Notes: generated from the letters alone by a model not told the origin. Counted from the stretch's first letter, positions 37,181-46,073 are shown. The stretch is DNA of 64,000 nt from CAWCFV01 sp963794995 (GCA_963794995.1 CAWCFV010000002.1:682001-746000), one strand, 5' to 3'. Made by a program: numbers and translations.

Positions 37181-38437
37181 TCAGGAGCCCGGCCCGCCGG
37201 GTGCCGGGCGCCCGGCCCGGGGGTCGACGAGGCTGGCCGGGCGGACCGCACCGTGACCGAACCGGCGCCCGGCCAGGTCGGCGGCCTGCTCGGCCTCCCG
37301 GCGGCCCCTGGCCCGCTCGCCGAGCAGCAGCTGGTGCGGCGCGGACTCCGACTCGACCAGCCCCTCGACCCGGATGCCCACCAGGCGCAGCCGGGCCCGG
37401 TCCAGCCCCAGCGCCTCGTAGAGCTGACGGGCGGTGGCGAACAGGACCGCGGCCACGTCGGTCGCCTCGGGAAGGGTCCGTGAGCGGGTGATGGTCGTGA
37501 AGTCGGCGAAGCGGATCTTCACGCTCACGGTGCGCCCGGCCATCCCGGCGCTCCGCAGCCGGCCCGCGGTGCGCTCGGCGAGCCGCAGCAGCTCCCGGCG
37601 CACGATGTCGGGGTCGTCGACGTCGCGGGAGAAGGTCTCCTCGGCACCGATGCTCCGGTCCGGCTCGTGCGGCACGACGCGGCGCTCGTCCCGGCCCCAG
37701 GACAGCGCGTGCAGGTGCGAGCCGGTCGCCTGCCCCAGGGCGCGCACCAGGGTCGTGGCCGGCGTGTGGGCGATGTCGCCGACCGTGTGCAGGCCCAGCC
37801 GGGTGAGCTCCTTCTCGGTCTTCTCCCCCACCCCCCAGAGCGCCCCGACCGGCAGCGGGTGCAGGAACGCGATGACCTGCGCGGCCGGCACCACCAGCAG
37901 ACCGTCGGGCTTGCACCGGGTCGAGGCGAGCTTCGCCACGAACTTCGTCGTCGCCACGCCCACCGAGCAGGTGATGCCCTGCTCGTCGGCCACCCGGTCG
38001 CGGATCAGCTGGCCGATCACCGCCGGCCGGCCCAGCCGCCGCAGGGCGCCGGACACGTCGAGGAACGCCTCGTCCAGGGACAACGGCTCGACCAGCGGGG
38101 TGACCGAGCGGAAGATCTCCATCACCCCCGCCGAGACGCTGGCGTAGCGCTCGTGGCTGGGCTCGACGACCGTGGCGTGCGGGCACAGCCGCCGGGCCCG
38201 GGTCATCGGCATCGCCGAGTGCACCCCGTAGCGCCGGGCCTCGTAGGTGGCCGACAGGACCACCCCGCGGGAGCCACCGCCGATGATGACCGGGGTCCCC
38301 CGCAGCTCCGGACGGCTGATGAGCTCGACGGAGGCGTAGAAGGCGTCCATGTCGACGTGCAGCATCGTGGCGCCGGTGTCGTCGCCGGGTGGGCCGGACG
38401 GCGGCCCGGGACGGTCCAGCTGCTGGCTGCGGCTCAT
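37181..38437 (-). CDS. dinB: DNA polymerase IV (Y family)
   Basis: Translesion DNA polymerase. The 418-residue protein has the first catalytic block HVDMDAFYASVE, the fingers segment GVVLSATYEARRYGV, the second catalytic block EPLSLDEAFLDVSGAL, SVGVATTKFVAKLAS, the helix-hairpin-helix thumb region, and the little-finger domain (GAEETFSRDVDDPDIVRREL). A C-terminal tail of about 50 residues is Arg/Gly/Pro-rich; no clear beta-clamp peptide is seen in it. It is last in a minus-strand run behind a LexA box, 27 bp after the methyltransferase. Confidence 0.95.
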   Translation of the reverse strand: MSRSQQLDRPGPPSGPPGDDTGATMLHVDMDAFYASVELISRPELRGTPVIIGGGSRGVVLSATYEARRYGVHSAMPMTRARRLCPHATVVEPSHERYASVSAGVMEIFRSVTPLVEPLSLDEAFLDVSGALRRLGRPAVIGQLIRDRVADEQGITCSVGVATTKFVAKLASTRCKPDGLLVVPAAQVIAFLHPLPVGALWGVGEKTEKELTRLGLHTVGDIAHTPATTLVRALGQATGSHLHALSWGRDERRVVPHEPDRSIGAEETFSRDVDDPDIVRRELLRLAERTAGRLRSAGMAGRTVSVKIRFADFTTITRSRTLPEATDVAAVLFATARQLYEALGLDRARLRLVGIRVEGLVESESAPHQLLLGERARGRREAEQAADLAGRRFGHGAVRPASLVDPRAGRPAPGGPGS

Positions 38438-38464
38438 CGACGACGTCCGGGCACCGGCGGCAGC

Positions 38465-39226
38465 TCAGGCGCGGGTCGCGCGGACGTGCAGCTGGGTGGC
38501 CAGCGCCCGGAACTCCGCCAGCGACGCGGTCGCGGTCTCCAGCTCGACGAGTGCCTCGGCCGCGCCGGGCTCGCCGTCGACCAGCGCACCGGGCACCAGG
38601 TCGGCGACGGTGCGCACGCCGTGGACGGCCTCGACCCGCAGCGCCGCGCCCTCGAGCAGCGCGGCGAGCCCGGGTTCGGTGAACCGGCGCGGCAGCGGGT
38701 CGCCCGCACCCCAGCGGCCGTCCGGGTCGTGCAGGGCGTGCCGGGCCTCGGCGAAGCGGCCGGCGACGGCCCGGGCCAGGACGGCGGCGTTGCGGGAGGC
38801 GACGAGCAGGCTGAGGGTGCCGCCGTCGCGCAGGACCACGGCCAGGGCCGCGAGAGCGGGCACCGGGTCGTCGACGTACTCGAGGACGCCGTGGCACAGG
38901 ACCAGGTCGGCGCTCCCGGCGGCCACCACGTCGAGCAGGCCCGCGGCGTCGCCCTGAAGGGCACGCACCTCGACACCGGCCTCGCCGGCCCGCCGCTGCA
39001 GCGCGGCGAGCGCGTCCGGGCTGGGGTCGACGACGGTGACCCGGTGGCCGAGCCCGGCCAGCGGGACGGCGAACCCACCGGTTCCGCCGCCGACGTCGAC
39101 GACGTCGAGCACGCCGTCACCGGCCGCGAGGCCGCGCAGCTCGGCCCAGACGACCGCGGTGCGTGGGGTGCGGGTGCTGCGGTCGAGCTCGTCGACGTGG
39201 TGGGACGACGCGGCGGAGGGGGGCAC
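38465..39226 (-). CDS. Class I SAM-dependent methyltransferase (CmoM/SmtA-like)
   Basis: A 253-residue Rossmann-fold methyltransferase. The SAM-binding glycine motif is VVDVGGGTGGFAVPLAGLG, with motif II VTVVDPSPDALAAL and the acidic residue of motif III in ALQGDAAGLLDV. Post-motif III reads DLVLCHGVLEYVDDPVPAL. The CHGVLEYV block resembles the tRNA carboxymethyluridine methyltransferase family CmoM, but substrate is not proven. It sits 49 bp after the DnaE2-type gene and 27 bp before dinB, so co-expression with the SOS genes is likely. Confidence 0.85.
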   Translation of the reverse strand: MPPSAASSHHVDELDRSTRTPRTAVVWAELRGLAAGDGVLDVVDVGGGTGGFAVPLAGLGHRVTVVDPSPDALAALQRRAGEAGVEVRALQGDAAGLLDVVAAGSADLVLCHGVLEYVDDPVPALAALAVVLRDGGTLSLLVASRNAAVLARAVAGRFAEARHALHDPDGRWGAGDPLPRRFTEPGLAALLEGAALRVEAVHGVRTVADLVPGALVDGEPGAAEALVELETATASLAEFRALATQLHVRATRA

Positions 39227-39275
39227 GACAGCAGGCTACTGAGCCGCGCCGGCGCAGACCCGCTGATCGGTCCGG

Positions 39276-42200
39276 TCATCCGCCGGAGCTGCCCGGGCTG
39301 GAGTGCCACAGCTTGCGCGGCGCGGACCTGGCCGTCCTGGTGCGCTCCGCCTCCGCGCGGGCCGCCGTCTTGGCGTCGTCCCCCGGCGGCTTGATGTCGG
39401 CGTACGGCGACTGCCGGAAGCCACTGGGGTGCACCAGCACCCGCCGGGTGATGCCGCCGTCGGCTGCCGGGGCGTTGCGGTCTGCCCGGTCGGACCTGTT
39501 GGCCATGCCCCCGGCCGGCCGCCCACCCTGCTCGCGCGGCTCGTAGACCGTGGGCCCACCGCCGGTGGGCGGTCGGGTCATCACCGGGCGGGACGACCGG
39601 CTCTCCGCAGCACCGGTCACCGACCGGTCGGTCACCGGACCGGTGTCCGCCATCGCCGCGGCGACGGCGGGGAGGCCGCCGGCGAGCCAGGCCTCGTGCA
39701 GCGCCGGCAGCTCCCAGCAGCCGGTTGCCCGCAGCGACACCCCGCGCGGACCGGTGCGCCGGACGTGGCCGCGGACGACGAGCAGCCACGAGTGGAACAG
39801 CGTCGCGGCGTAGGGGCCCTGCGCGTCCTCGAAGAAGGTCGCGTCGACCGGGCCGCGGGCGTCGTCGAGGGTGACGAACACGACCCGTTTGCCGGACCGG
39901 ATCGGCGGGGTCTGGGTGGCGACCTTGACCCCGGCGACGAGCACCTCGGCCTGGCTGCGGCAGCGCACCAGGTCGGGTGCCCGGGTCGCGCGCAGGGCCG
40001 CGAGGAAGGGCTCGTAGAAGTCGACGACGTGGCGGGTCGCGTCGAGACCGAGCACCTCGAGCTCGGCGCGCACCCGCTCCGCCCCGGTGAGCTCGGGCAG
40101 CCCGCTCGGCTCGATCGAGCCCGGTGCGTCGTCCAGCTCGAGGGCCAGCTGCACCGGTGCGGCCACCACCGGCCGGGCAGCCTGCGACTGGCGGGCCGCC
40201 AGCGTGCGCACGTCCGGGCGCTCGACGACGGTCAACGACTCCCCCTGGGCCGAGGCGAGGGAGAGGTCGGTCTGCCCACGCCCGCCGGCCAGCAGCCCGG
40301 CACGACCGGTGCGACCACCGGCCGACCGGCCGCGCGCCCGGCCACCGCCGCGCGCCACCCCCCGGGTCCACCGGTCCAGCTCGCCGACCTGCAGCAGCAG
40401 GTCGCGCCGGGTCAGCCGGCGGCTCCCGCCGTGGGCCTGCCGGCCGGGCGCCACGGGCACCACCGACCCGAGGGAGTACAGCGCGTCGAAGGCGCCGGTG
40501 AGCACCAGCCGCTCGACGACCGGCCGGGACACCGACGCCCGGTGCCAGAAGTCGGCCAGCGAGCCGTAGGGCCGGCCGGCCACCACCCGGGCGACCTCGG
40601 CCTCGGCGATGCCCTTGACCTCGGCCAGCGCCAGCCGGATGCCGTACCCGCCGGGCCGGTCCTGCCACGGCCACCCCTCCTGCGACTTGTCAGCCGCAGG
40701 CGCCGGTATACCGGCGCCTGCGGCTGACAAGTTGCCCTCGTCGAGGCGCTCGACGCGGTAGGTGGCGTCGGAGCGGTTGACGTCCAGCGGCAGCACCGCG
40801 ATCCCGAACTGGCGGGCGTCGTCGAGGATGAGCCGCTTGGGGTACATGCCGGGGTCGTGGGTGAGGACACCGGCGAGGAAGGCCGCGGTGTGGTGCGCCT
40901 TGAGCCACGCCGACTGGTAGGTCGGCAGCGCGAACGCGGCGGCGTGGGCCTTGCAGAAGCCGAACGACGCGAAGGCCTTGAGCACCTCCCACACCCGGTC
41001 GACGGTGGCCGGGTCGTAGCCGCGGGCGTAGGCGCGCGGCCGCAGCCACACCTCGATCTCCTCCTGGCCGCCGGGCGAGCCGAGGGTGCGGCGCACCTCG
41101 TCGGCCTCGGCCAGCGTGCAGCCGGTGAAGGTCGCGACGATCTCGAGCACCTGCTCGTGGAAGACGACGACGCCGCAGGTCTCCTCCAGCGCGTAGCGCA
41201 GGTCCTCGTGCAGGTACTCGGGCTCGGACCAGCCCTGCCGGGCGCGCAGGAAGGGGGTGACCATGTCGCTCTTCACCGGACCGGGGCGGAACAGCGAGAT
41301 GTCGGTGATGAGGTCACCGAACGTCTCCGGCGCGAACTTCCCGACCAGCTCGCGCTGGCCGGGTGACTCGATCTGGAACATGCCGAGGGTGCGGGTGGAC
41401 TGCACCAGTGCGAAGGTCGCCGGGTCGTCGAAGGGCACCTGGGACTGGTCGTCCACATCGATGTGCTGGCCCTCGACCCGCCGCACCTCGTCGACGGCGT
41501 AGGCCATCGCCGACTGCATCCGGATGCCGAGCACGTCGAGCTTGAGCAGGCCGAGCTCCTCGACGTCGTCCTTGTCGAACTGGCTCATCGGGAAGCCCAG
41601 CCAGCTCGCCTCGACGGGTGTGCGGTCGAGCAGTGTGGTGTCGGACAGCAGCACCCCGCACGGGTGCAGGGCGACGTGCCGCGGCAGCCCGTCGAGCCGG
41701 GCGACCAGCCGGAACAGCAGGTCGAGCTGGCCGCTGCCCAGCCGGGAGGCGCGCAGCTCGGGCAGCTCGGCGAGCGCGTCGTGGACGTCGCGGGCCCGGA
41801 TGTGCGGGAACGCCTTGGCGATCTGGTCGATCTCCCCGGGCGGCATGCCGAGCGCGGCGCCGACGTCGCGGATCGCGTGCCGCACCCGGTAGGTGTCCAT
41901 CATCGAGACGCAGGCGACCCGCTCGCCGCCGAAGCGCTCGAGGATCTTCTCGTAGACCTCGGTACGCCGGGCCGACTCGACGTCGATGTCGACGTCGGGC
42001 AGCGCCTCGCGCAGCGGTGAGAGGAACCGCTCCATGAGCAGGCCGTGCCGGATCGGGTCGACCCCGGAGATGCCGAGCAGGTAGTTGACCAGGCTGCCGG
42101 CACCGGACCCGCGCGCGGCCGCCCGCACCCCCATGTCACGGATCAGGTCGACGACGTCGGCGACGGTGAGGAAGTACGACGGGTAGCCCAGCGTCTCGAT

Positions 42201-43373
42201 GACCCGCAGCTCGTCGTCGAGCCGCCGCCGCACCTCGGCGGTGGCCGGCATCACCCGCCGCCCGAGCCCGGCCTCGCAGCGCTCCCGCAACAGCGCCTGG
42301 GCGGCACCGGCCTTGTCGGCGACGGGGGACCCGCCCAGGACCTCGAGGTCCGGGAAGTGCACCTCGCCCATCCCGAGGTCGGCACGCGGGTCGACGGCGC
42401 ACCGGTCGGCCACCCGCCGGGTCGCGGCGAGCAGCCGGCGGGCCACGTCCTGGCCGAGGCCGGCAGCGGCGGCCACCTCGCCGGCGACCTCCGCCATCTC
42501 CTTGCCGGACTTGAGGTAGCCCTCGGCGGTGACCCGGTCGACGTGCCGGGCGTCGAGCGGCACCAGCCGCCGCGCCGCGTCGAGCACGTCGACGGTCGGG
42601 GCGTCGGAGCGGTCGGCGTAGCGGACCGCGTTCGTCAGCACCGGGGTGAGCCGCTCCTCGACGGCCAGGCCGAGCATCCGGGCCGCGCGCGGCCGGTCGT
42701 CGGGGCCGCGGTGGGAGACCACCTCGAGCACGAGGTCGGCGCGCTCGACCACGTCGTACCACCGGGACAGCACCGCCCGGGCCAGGTCGGGGCGGCGGGC
42801 GGTGAGTGCCCGACCGACCTCGGAGCCGGGACCGAGCAGGACGAGCAGACCACCCCCGGCGTCGGCCGCGGCCCGGACGTGCTCGGCCACCAGGTCGAGG
42901 GTGCTCACCGGCCGGCCGCGCTCGCCGCGCAGGTGGGTGGCCGACACCAGCCGGCACAGCGCCGCCCAGCCCGCCTTGTCACGGGCCAGCAGGGTGACGC
43001 GCGGGTGCCGCGGGTCGACGGTGGCGCCGCCTTTGCGCGGCGAGGACGGAGCGAGGGACGAGCGGCGGACGAGCGCGCCAGAGGAATCGCGGGACCGGCC
43101 CGACAGCGCGGGATGGACCAGTGGACTTGCCAGCACCCCGGTCGGCTCCAGCGCCAGGTCGACCCCGAGCACCGGGCGGACCCCCGCCGACCGGGCGGCC
43201 CGGGCGAACTTCACCGCGCCGTAGACGCCGTCGCGGTCGGTGAGCGCGAGGGTGTCCATGCCGTGCTCGACGGCCCGCTCCACCAGCACGTGCGGGTGCG
43301 AGGCGCCGTAGCGCAGCGAGTAGCCCGAGGCCACGTGCAGGTGGACGAACGGGTCGCCGGAGACGGGTGCCAT
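39276..43373 (-). CDS. dnaE2: Error-prone DNA polymerase III alpha subunit (DnaE2/ImuC type)
   Basis: C-family polymerase used in damage-induced mutagenesis. The 1365-residue protein has an N-terminal PHP domain (FVHLHVASGYSLRYGASHPH), catalytic palm residues in REALPDVDIDVESARR, FRPGPVKSDMVTPFL, the helix-hairpin-helix part, and an OB fold (VLVAGVKVATQTPPIRSGKR). The ending ITRRVLVHPSGFRQSPYAD with LWHSSPGSS is typical of DnaE2. It is longer than usual (about 1050-1150 residues), from extra Arg/Gly/Pro linkers and a 16-codon palindromic insert at 40685-40732. Assignment as DnaE2 rather than replicative DnaE1 rests on the context (LexA box, HEPN, dinB) and the ending. Confidence 0.92.
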   Translation of the reverse strand: MAPVSGDPFVHLHVASGYSLRYGASHPHVLVERAVEHGMDTLALTDRDGVYGAVKFARAARSAGVRPVLGVDLALEPTGVLASPLVHPALSGRSRDSSGALVRRSSLAPSSPRKGGATVDPRHPRVTLLARDKAGWAALCRLVSATHLRGERGRPVSTLDLVAEHVRAAADAGGGLLVLLGPGSEVGRALTARRPDLARAVLSRWYDVVERADLVLEVVSHRGPDDRPRAARMLGLAVEERLTPVLTNAVRYADRSDAPTVDVLDAARRLVPLDARHVDRVTAEGYLKSGKEMAEVAGEVAAAAGLGQDVARRLLAATRRVADRCAVDPRADLGMGEVHFPDLEVLGGSPVADKAGAAQALLRERCEAGLGRRVMPATAEVRRRLDDELRVIETLGYPSYFLTVADVVDLIRDMGVRAAARGSGAGSLVNYLLGISGVDPIRHGLLMERFLSPLREALPDVDIDVESARRTEVYEKILERFGGERVACVSMMDTYRVRHAIRDVGAALGMPPGEIDQIAKAFPHIRARDVHDALAELPELRASRLGSGQLDLLFRLVARLDGLPRHVALHPCGVLLSDTTLLDRTPVEASWLGFPMSQFDKDDVEELGLLKLDVLGIRMQSAMAYAVDEVRRVEGQHIDVDDQSQVPFDDPATFALVQSTRTLGMFQIESPGQRELVGKFAPETFGDLITDISLFRPGPVKSDMVTPFLRARQGWSEPEYLHEDLRYALEETCGVVVFHEQVLEIVATFTGCTLAEADEVRRTLGSPGGQEEIEVWLRPRAYARGYDPATVDRVWEVLKAFASFGFCKAHAAAFALPTYQSAWLKAHHTAAFLAGVLTHDPGMYPKRLILDDARQFGIAVLPLDVNRSDATYRVERLDEGNLSAAGAGIPAPAADKSQEGWPWQDRPGGYGIRLALAEVKGIAEAEVARVVAGRPYGSLADFWHRASVSRPVVERLVLTGAFDALYSLGSVVPVAPGRQAHGGSRRLTRRDLLLQVGELDRWTRGVARGGGRARGRSAGGRTGRAGLLAGGRGQTDLSLASAQGESLTVVERPDVRTLAARQSQAARPVVAAPVQLALELDDAPGSIEPSGLPELTGAERVRAELEVLGLDATRHVVDFYEPFLAALRATRAPDLVRCRSQAEVLVAGVKVATQTPPIRSGKRVVFVTLDDARGPVDATFFEDAQGPYAATLFHSWLLVVRGHVRRTGPRGVSLRATGCWELPALHEAWLAGGLPAVAAAMADTGPVTDRSVTGAAESRSSRPVMTRPPTGGGPTVYEPREQGGRPAGGMANRSDRADRNAPAADGGITRRVLVHPSGFRQSPYADIKPPGDDAKTAARAEAERTRTARSAPRKLWHSSPGSSGG
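40685..40732. repeat. Perfect 48-bp palindrome inside dnaE2
   Basis: The 24 bp from 40685 (ACTTGTCAGCCGCAGG, then CGCCGGTA) are followed with no spacer by their exact reverse complement. It is 16 codons long and keeps frame, encoding LSAAGAGIPAPAAD. It uses codons rare elsewhere here (ATA, TTG, TCA, GCA, CCT, GCT), unlike the surrounding gene. It lies between VERLDEGN and the conserved GYGIRLALAEVKGI, an exposed linker position. This points to insertion of a palindromic element. Confidence 0.9.
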
Positions 43374-43418
43374 GAGGGTCGAGTCGGGTCGTCGCGTGGC
43401 GGGTCAGGGTCGGCCGGG

Positions 43419-43898
43419 TCAGCCGGCGCGCTGGGCGAGCTCGACCCGGTGCGGGAGCACCGGCTGGTGGACCAGCCCGAGGGTGGTCTCGACCAGGCCG
43501 AGGAAGGTCTGCGCGTCGCGCAGCAGGTCGTCGGCCTCCCGCGGGCTGACCGCACGGGACAGCCCGGCCTCGGCGGCAGCCCGCTTGGCCGCCCCCGCGG
43601 CGAAGAACCCGGCCCACTCGGTGAGCTCGGGTGCCACCTGCGGCAGCACCGACCACACGGTGCGCGGCCGGCCGCGGGTGGTGCTGTCGGGCCGGGTCCG
43701 GACCGCGAGCACCGCAGCGGCCGAGCGCAGGGCGGCGAGGTGGGCCGCGGCGTAGCGCTCGGTGGCCACCGAGGTGGTCATCGCGGTGGCCAGGTCGTGG
43801 CGGGCAGCGCCGAGCAGGTCGCGGGCGGCGGCGGCCACCGGCGGGCGCACGCGACCTGCCTGGTGCGCGGCGGGCCCGGCGGTGCGAGCGGAGGTCAC
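43419..43898 (-). CDS. SAV_6107 family HEPN domain protein
   Basis: A 159-residue, mostly helical protein of the SAV_6107 HEPN family. Blocks are AAARDLLGAARHDLATA, TERYAAAHLAALRSAAAVLA, VWSVLPQVAPELTEWAGFF and SREADDLLRDAQTFLGLVE-like text near the C-terminus. Arg48-x4-His53 (RYAAAH) fits the RX4-6H motif that is catalytic in HEPN ribonucleases; activity here is unproven. GTG 43898 follows a G-rich site. It lies 13 bp after the DUF6504 gene and 45 bp before dnaE2, behind the same LexA box. Confidence 0.9.
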   Translation of the reverse strand: MTSARTAGPAAHQAGRVRPPVAAAARDLLGAARHDLATAMTTSVATERYAAAHLAALRSAAAVLAVRTRPDSTTRGRPRTVWSVLPQVAPELTEWAGFFAAGAAKRAAAEAGLSRAVSPREADDLLRDAQTFLGLVETTLGLVHQPVLPHRVELAQRAG

Positions 43899-43911
43899 GG
43901 TCGCCACCCCC

Positions 43912-44214
43912 TCAGTCCTGCGCCCGCAGCAGGGTCCAGCCGCCTGCCGACCAGTCGAAGCACAGGTCGTAGACACCGGCACCGTGGGCCTGTCCCCGGC
44001 TGGCCTCGACCCGCCACACCTCGCGCTCCCCCGTCGTCTCGACGGCCGGCCCGGTGCCGCCATCGGGACGGGCCGCCACCTGCCACCAGGCGCCGGACTC
44101 GACCCAGCGGGCGAGCACCTCACGGACGGCGTAGAACCGGCCCCGCCAGAGGAACTCGGCCGGGTCGTCGTCACGGCGGCGCACCTCGACCGGATCGTCG
44201 TAGCGACGGCTCAT
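43912..44214 (-). CDS. DUF6504 family protein
   Basis: A 100-residue protein, MSRRYDDPVEVRRRDDDPAE, then FLWRGRFYAVREVLARWVE and VYDLCFDWSAGGWTLLRAQD. The Trp-rich beta pattern (FLWRGRFY, WWQVAAR, WRVEASR) fits the DUF6504 family of actinobacteria, which is often coded near SOS polymerases; no activity is known. ATG 44214 follows GGGAGGG. It is the first gene after the LexA box and so heads the probable SOS operon. Confidence 0.85.
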   Translation of the reverse strand: MSRRYDDPVEVRRRDDDPAEFLWRGRFYAVREVLARWVESGAWWQVAARPDGGTGPAVETTGEREVWRVEASRGQAHGAGVYDLCFDWSAGGWTLLRAQD

Positions 44215-44296
44215 GGCGCCCTCCCGACACTGAGGTGGACCGGGCCACCCGGCGCCGCGGGGGTCGAGTCCGCGGCACCGGGTGGTCCCCCGGTAG

Positions 44297-44312
44297 TCGA
44301 ACACCTGTTCGA
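44297..44312 (-). promoter_or_regulatory. LexA (SOS) box
   Basis: TCGAAC-ACCT-GTTCGA, a perfect match to the actinobacterial LexA consensus (TCGAAC N4 GTTCGA). It lies 83 bp upstream of the DUF6504 start. On the minus strand a TACTGT hexamer just before it may be the -10 element, so LexA would cover the transcription start. It implies damage induction of the DUF6504, HEPN, dnaE2, methyltransferase and dinB series. The divergent protease gene starts about 200 bp away. Confidence 0.92.
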
Positions 44313-44510
44313 ACACGACCTACAGTAGCCCTCTCCCCGGGCGGTCCGTCAACCCCGCCGCGCCGGCAGTTCTCCCGGCTCCCGGGTGAGGCCGCACTCG
44401 ACACCTTCGGGCCCTTTGTCTAGGTTTTGGTGACCGGCGTCACATGCCGGCCACAGTCGGGTCCCCAGACTCCCCCGACTCCCCTGACTCCCCACCTCGG
44501 AGGCATGCAC

Positions 44511-45992
44511 GTGAGAACACCCCGACGTACGACCTGGGCGATCGTGACCGGCGCCGCCCTGGCGGTCACCACAGCGCTGGCCGGGACGCTGCTGAGCAGC
44601 CACGCCCTCGCCGCCGCCGGGCCGCAGCAGACCTACCTGGTCCTCGCGCCCTCCGGACAGTCCGCAGACCGGGCCGCCGACCGGGTGGCCGCTGCCGGCG
44701 GCACCGTCGCCGCGGCCTACCAGGAGATCGGCGTGCTGGTCGCCCGCTCGAGCGACCCGCAGTTCTCCTCGCGCGTCGCGGGCAAGGGCGTCGACTCGGT
44801 CGCGTCGACGGCCGGGCTGGGCAGCCTGCTCGACGACGAGAGCACCACGGGGACGCAGGCACCGGCGGACACCGACGCCACCGGCACCCCCGAGGGCGAG
44901 CCGCTGTTCGGCGCGCAGTGGGACATGCGCCAGATCGACCTCCCCGAGGCGCACCGGGTCACGACCGGTGACCCGTCGGTCGTCGTCGGCGTCCTGGACA
45001 GCGGGATCTCCAGCAGCCATCCCGACCTCGCCGGCCAGATCGCCCGGGACAAGAGCGCCTCGTGCCTCGGCGGTGTCGTCGACACCAGCGAGACGGCCTG
45101 GAACCCGACGACCTCCGACCACGGGACCCACGTCGCCGGCACCATCGCCGCCGCCCTCAACGGCGTCGGCATCGCCGGCGTCGCGCCCGGCGCCAAGGTC
45201 GCCTCGGTCAAGGTCGTCAACGACGACGGCTACATCTACCCCGAGGCGGCCGTGTGCGGCTTCATGTGGGCCGCGACGCACGGCATGCAGGTCACGAACA
45301 ACAGCTACTTCATCGACCCGTGGGAGTTCAACTGCCGCAACGACGCGCGCCAGCGTCCGGTGTGGCAGGCCGTGCAGCGCGCCATCCGCTACTCCTCGGC
45401 CCAGGGCGTGCTCAACATCGCCTCCGCCGGAAACTCCAACGTCGACCTCCAGCACAAGTTCGTCGACAGCGGCAGCCCCAACGACGGCAGCTACCCCGTC
45501 GAGGACCGCACCATCACCGGTGCCTGCGTCGACCTGCCGGCCGAGGCGCCGGGTGTCGTGACCGTCTCCGCCACCGGGTACAAGCGGCTCAAGAGCTACT
45601 ACTCCTCCTACGGCCAGGGCGTCGTCGAGGTCGCGGCTCCCGGCGGCGACACCCGCCAGCGCAACCCGAACGTGTCCACGATCAGCGACGCGATCCTGTC
45701 CACCACCTGGAGCCCGGTCACCCGCACCGACGGCTATGGATACAAGCAGGGCACGTCGATGGCCTCGCCGCACGCAGCCGGGGTGGCGGCCCTCGCCCTG
45801 TCGGCGCACCCCGGCATGCAGCCGGGGCAGCTGGCGTCGTTCCTGCAGCGGACCGCCGAGGCGCTGCCGTGCCCCGAGGGTGTCTACGACCCGCGTCCCG
45901 GCCTCGACCAGTACCGGGCCGAGTGCACCGGCGGTGCCCGCAACGGGTTCTACGGCGCCGGCGAGGTGAACGCCCTCGACGCCGTGAAGTAA
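44511..45992 (+). CDS. Secreted subtilisin-like serine protease (S8 family)
   Basis: A 493-residue exported protease. GTG 44511 was chosen because GGAGG (44499-44503) lies 7 bases upstream; ATG 44505 is too close to it. A signal peptide (basic RTPRRTTW, hydrophobic core, then SSHALAAAG) is followed by an I9-like propeptide region and the S8 domain. The catalytic triad is Asp163 in GVLDSGIS, His204 in DHGTHVAG and Ser416 in QGTSMASPHAAG. The oxyanion Asn is in NIASAGNSN. It probably degrades extracellular protein. A hairpin terminator follows. Confidence 0.95.
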   Translation: MRTPRRTTWAIVTGAALAVTTALAGTLLSSHALAAAGPQQTYLVLAPSGQSADRAADRVAAAGGTVAAAYQEIGVLVARSSDPQFSSRVAGKGVDSVASTAGLGSLLDDESTTGTQAPADTDATGTPEGEPLFGAQWDMRQIDLPEAHRVTTGDPSVVVGVLDSGISSSHPDLAGQIARDKSASCLGGVVDTSETAWNPTTSDHGTHVAGTIAAALNGVGIAGVAPGAKVASVKVVNDDGYIYPEAAVCGFMWAATHGMQVTNNSYFIDPWEFNCRNDARQRPVWQAVQRAIRYSSAQGVLNIASAGNSNVDLQHKFVDSGSPNDGSYPVEDRTITGACVDLPAEAPGVVTVSATGYKRLKSYYSSYGQGVVEVAAPGGDTRQRNPNVSTISDAILSTTWSPVTRTDGYGYKQGTSMASPHAAGVAALALSAHPGMQPGQLASFLQRTAEALPCPEGVYDPRPGLDQYRAECTGGARNGFYGAGEVNALDAVK

Positions 45993-46002
45993 GGCGGCGG
46001 CA

Positions 46003-46049
46003 CCGGACCGGTGCCCGTCCCCGACGCCCGGGGACGGGGACCGGTCCGG
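46003..46049 (+). terminator. Hairpin terminator after the S8 protease gene
   Basis: Twenty-base arms (46003-46022 and 46030-46049) with a single mismatch and a 7-base loop GACGCCC, starting 11 bp after the protease stop. There is no U-tract. It lies before the YbaK gene, which therefore probably has its own promoter or receives only read-through. Confidence 0.75.
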
Positions 46050-46073
46050 CGTGCCGGGCGCTACCCTCGGCGC

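Noticed and set aside
39600..39650. CCGGTCACCGACCGG repeats in dnaE2 as a fifth palindrome
   Set aside because: The halves are largely direct repeats with mismatches when folded, so no stable long hairpin forms.
44465..44495. GACTCCCC tandem runs before the S8 protease as an operator
   Set aside because: Too short and irregular to tell from ordinary low-complexity leader DNA.
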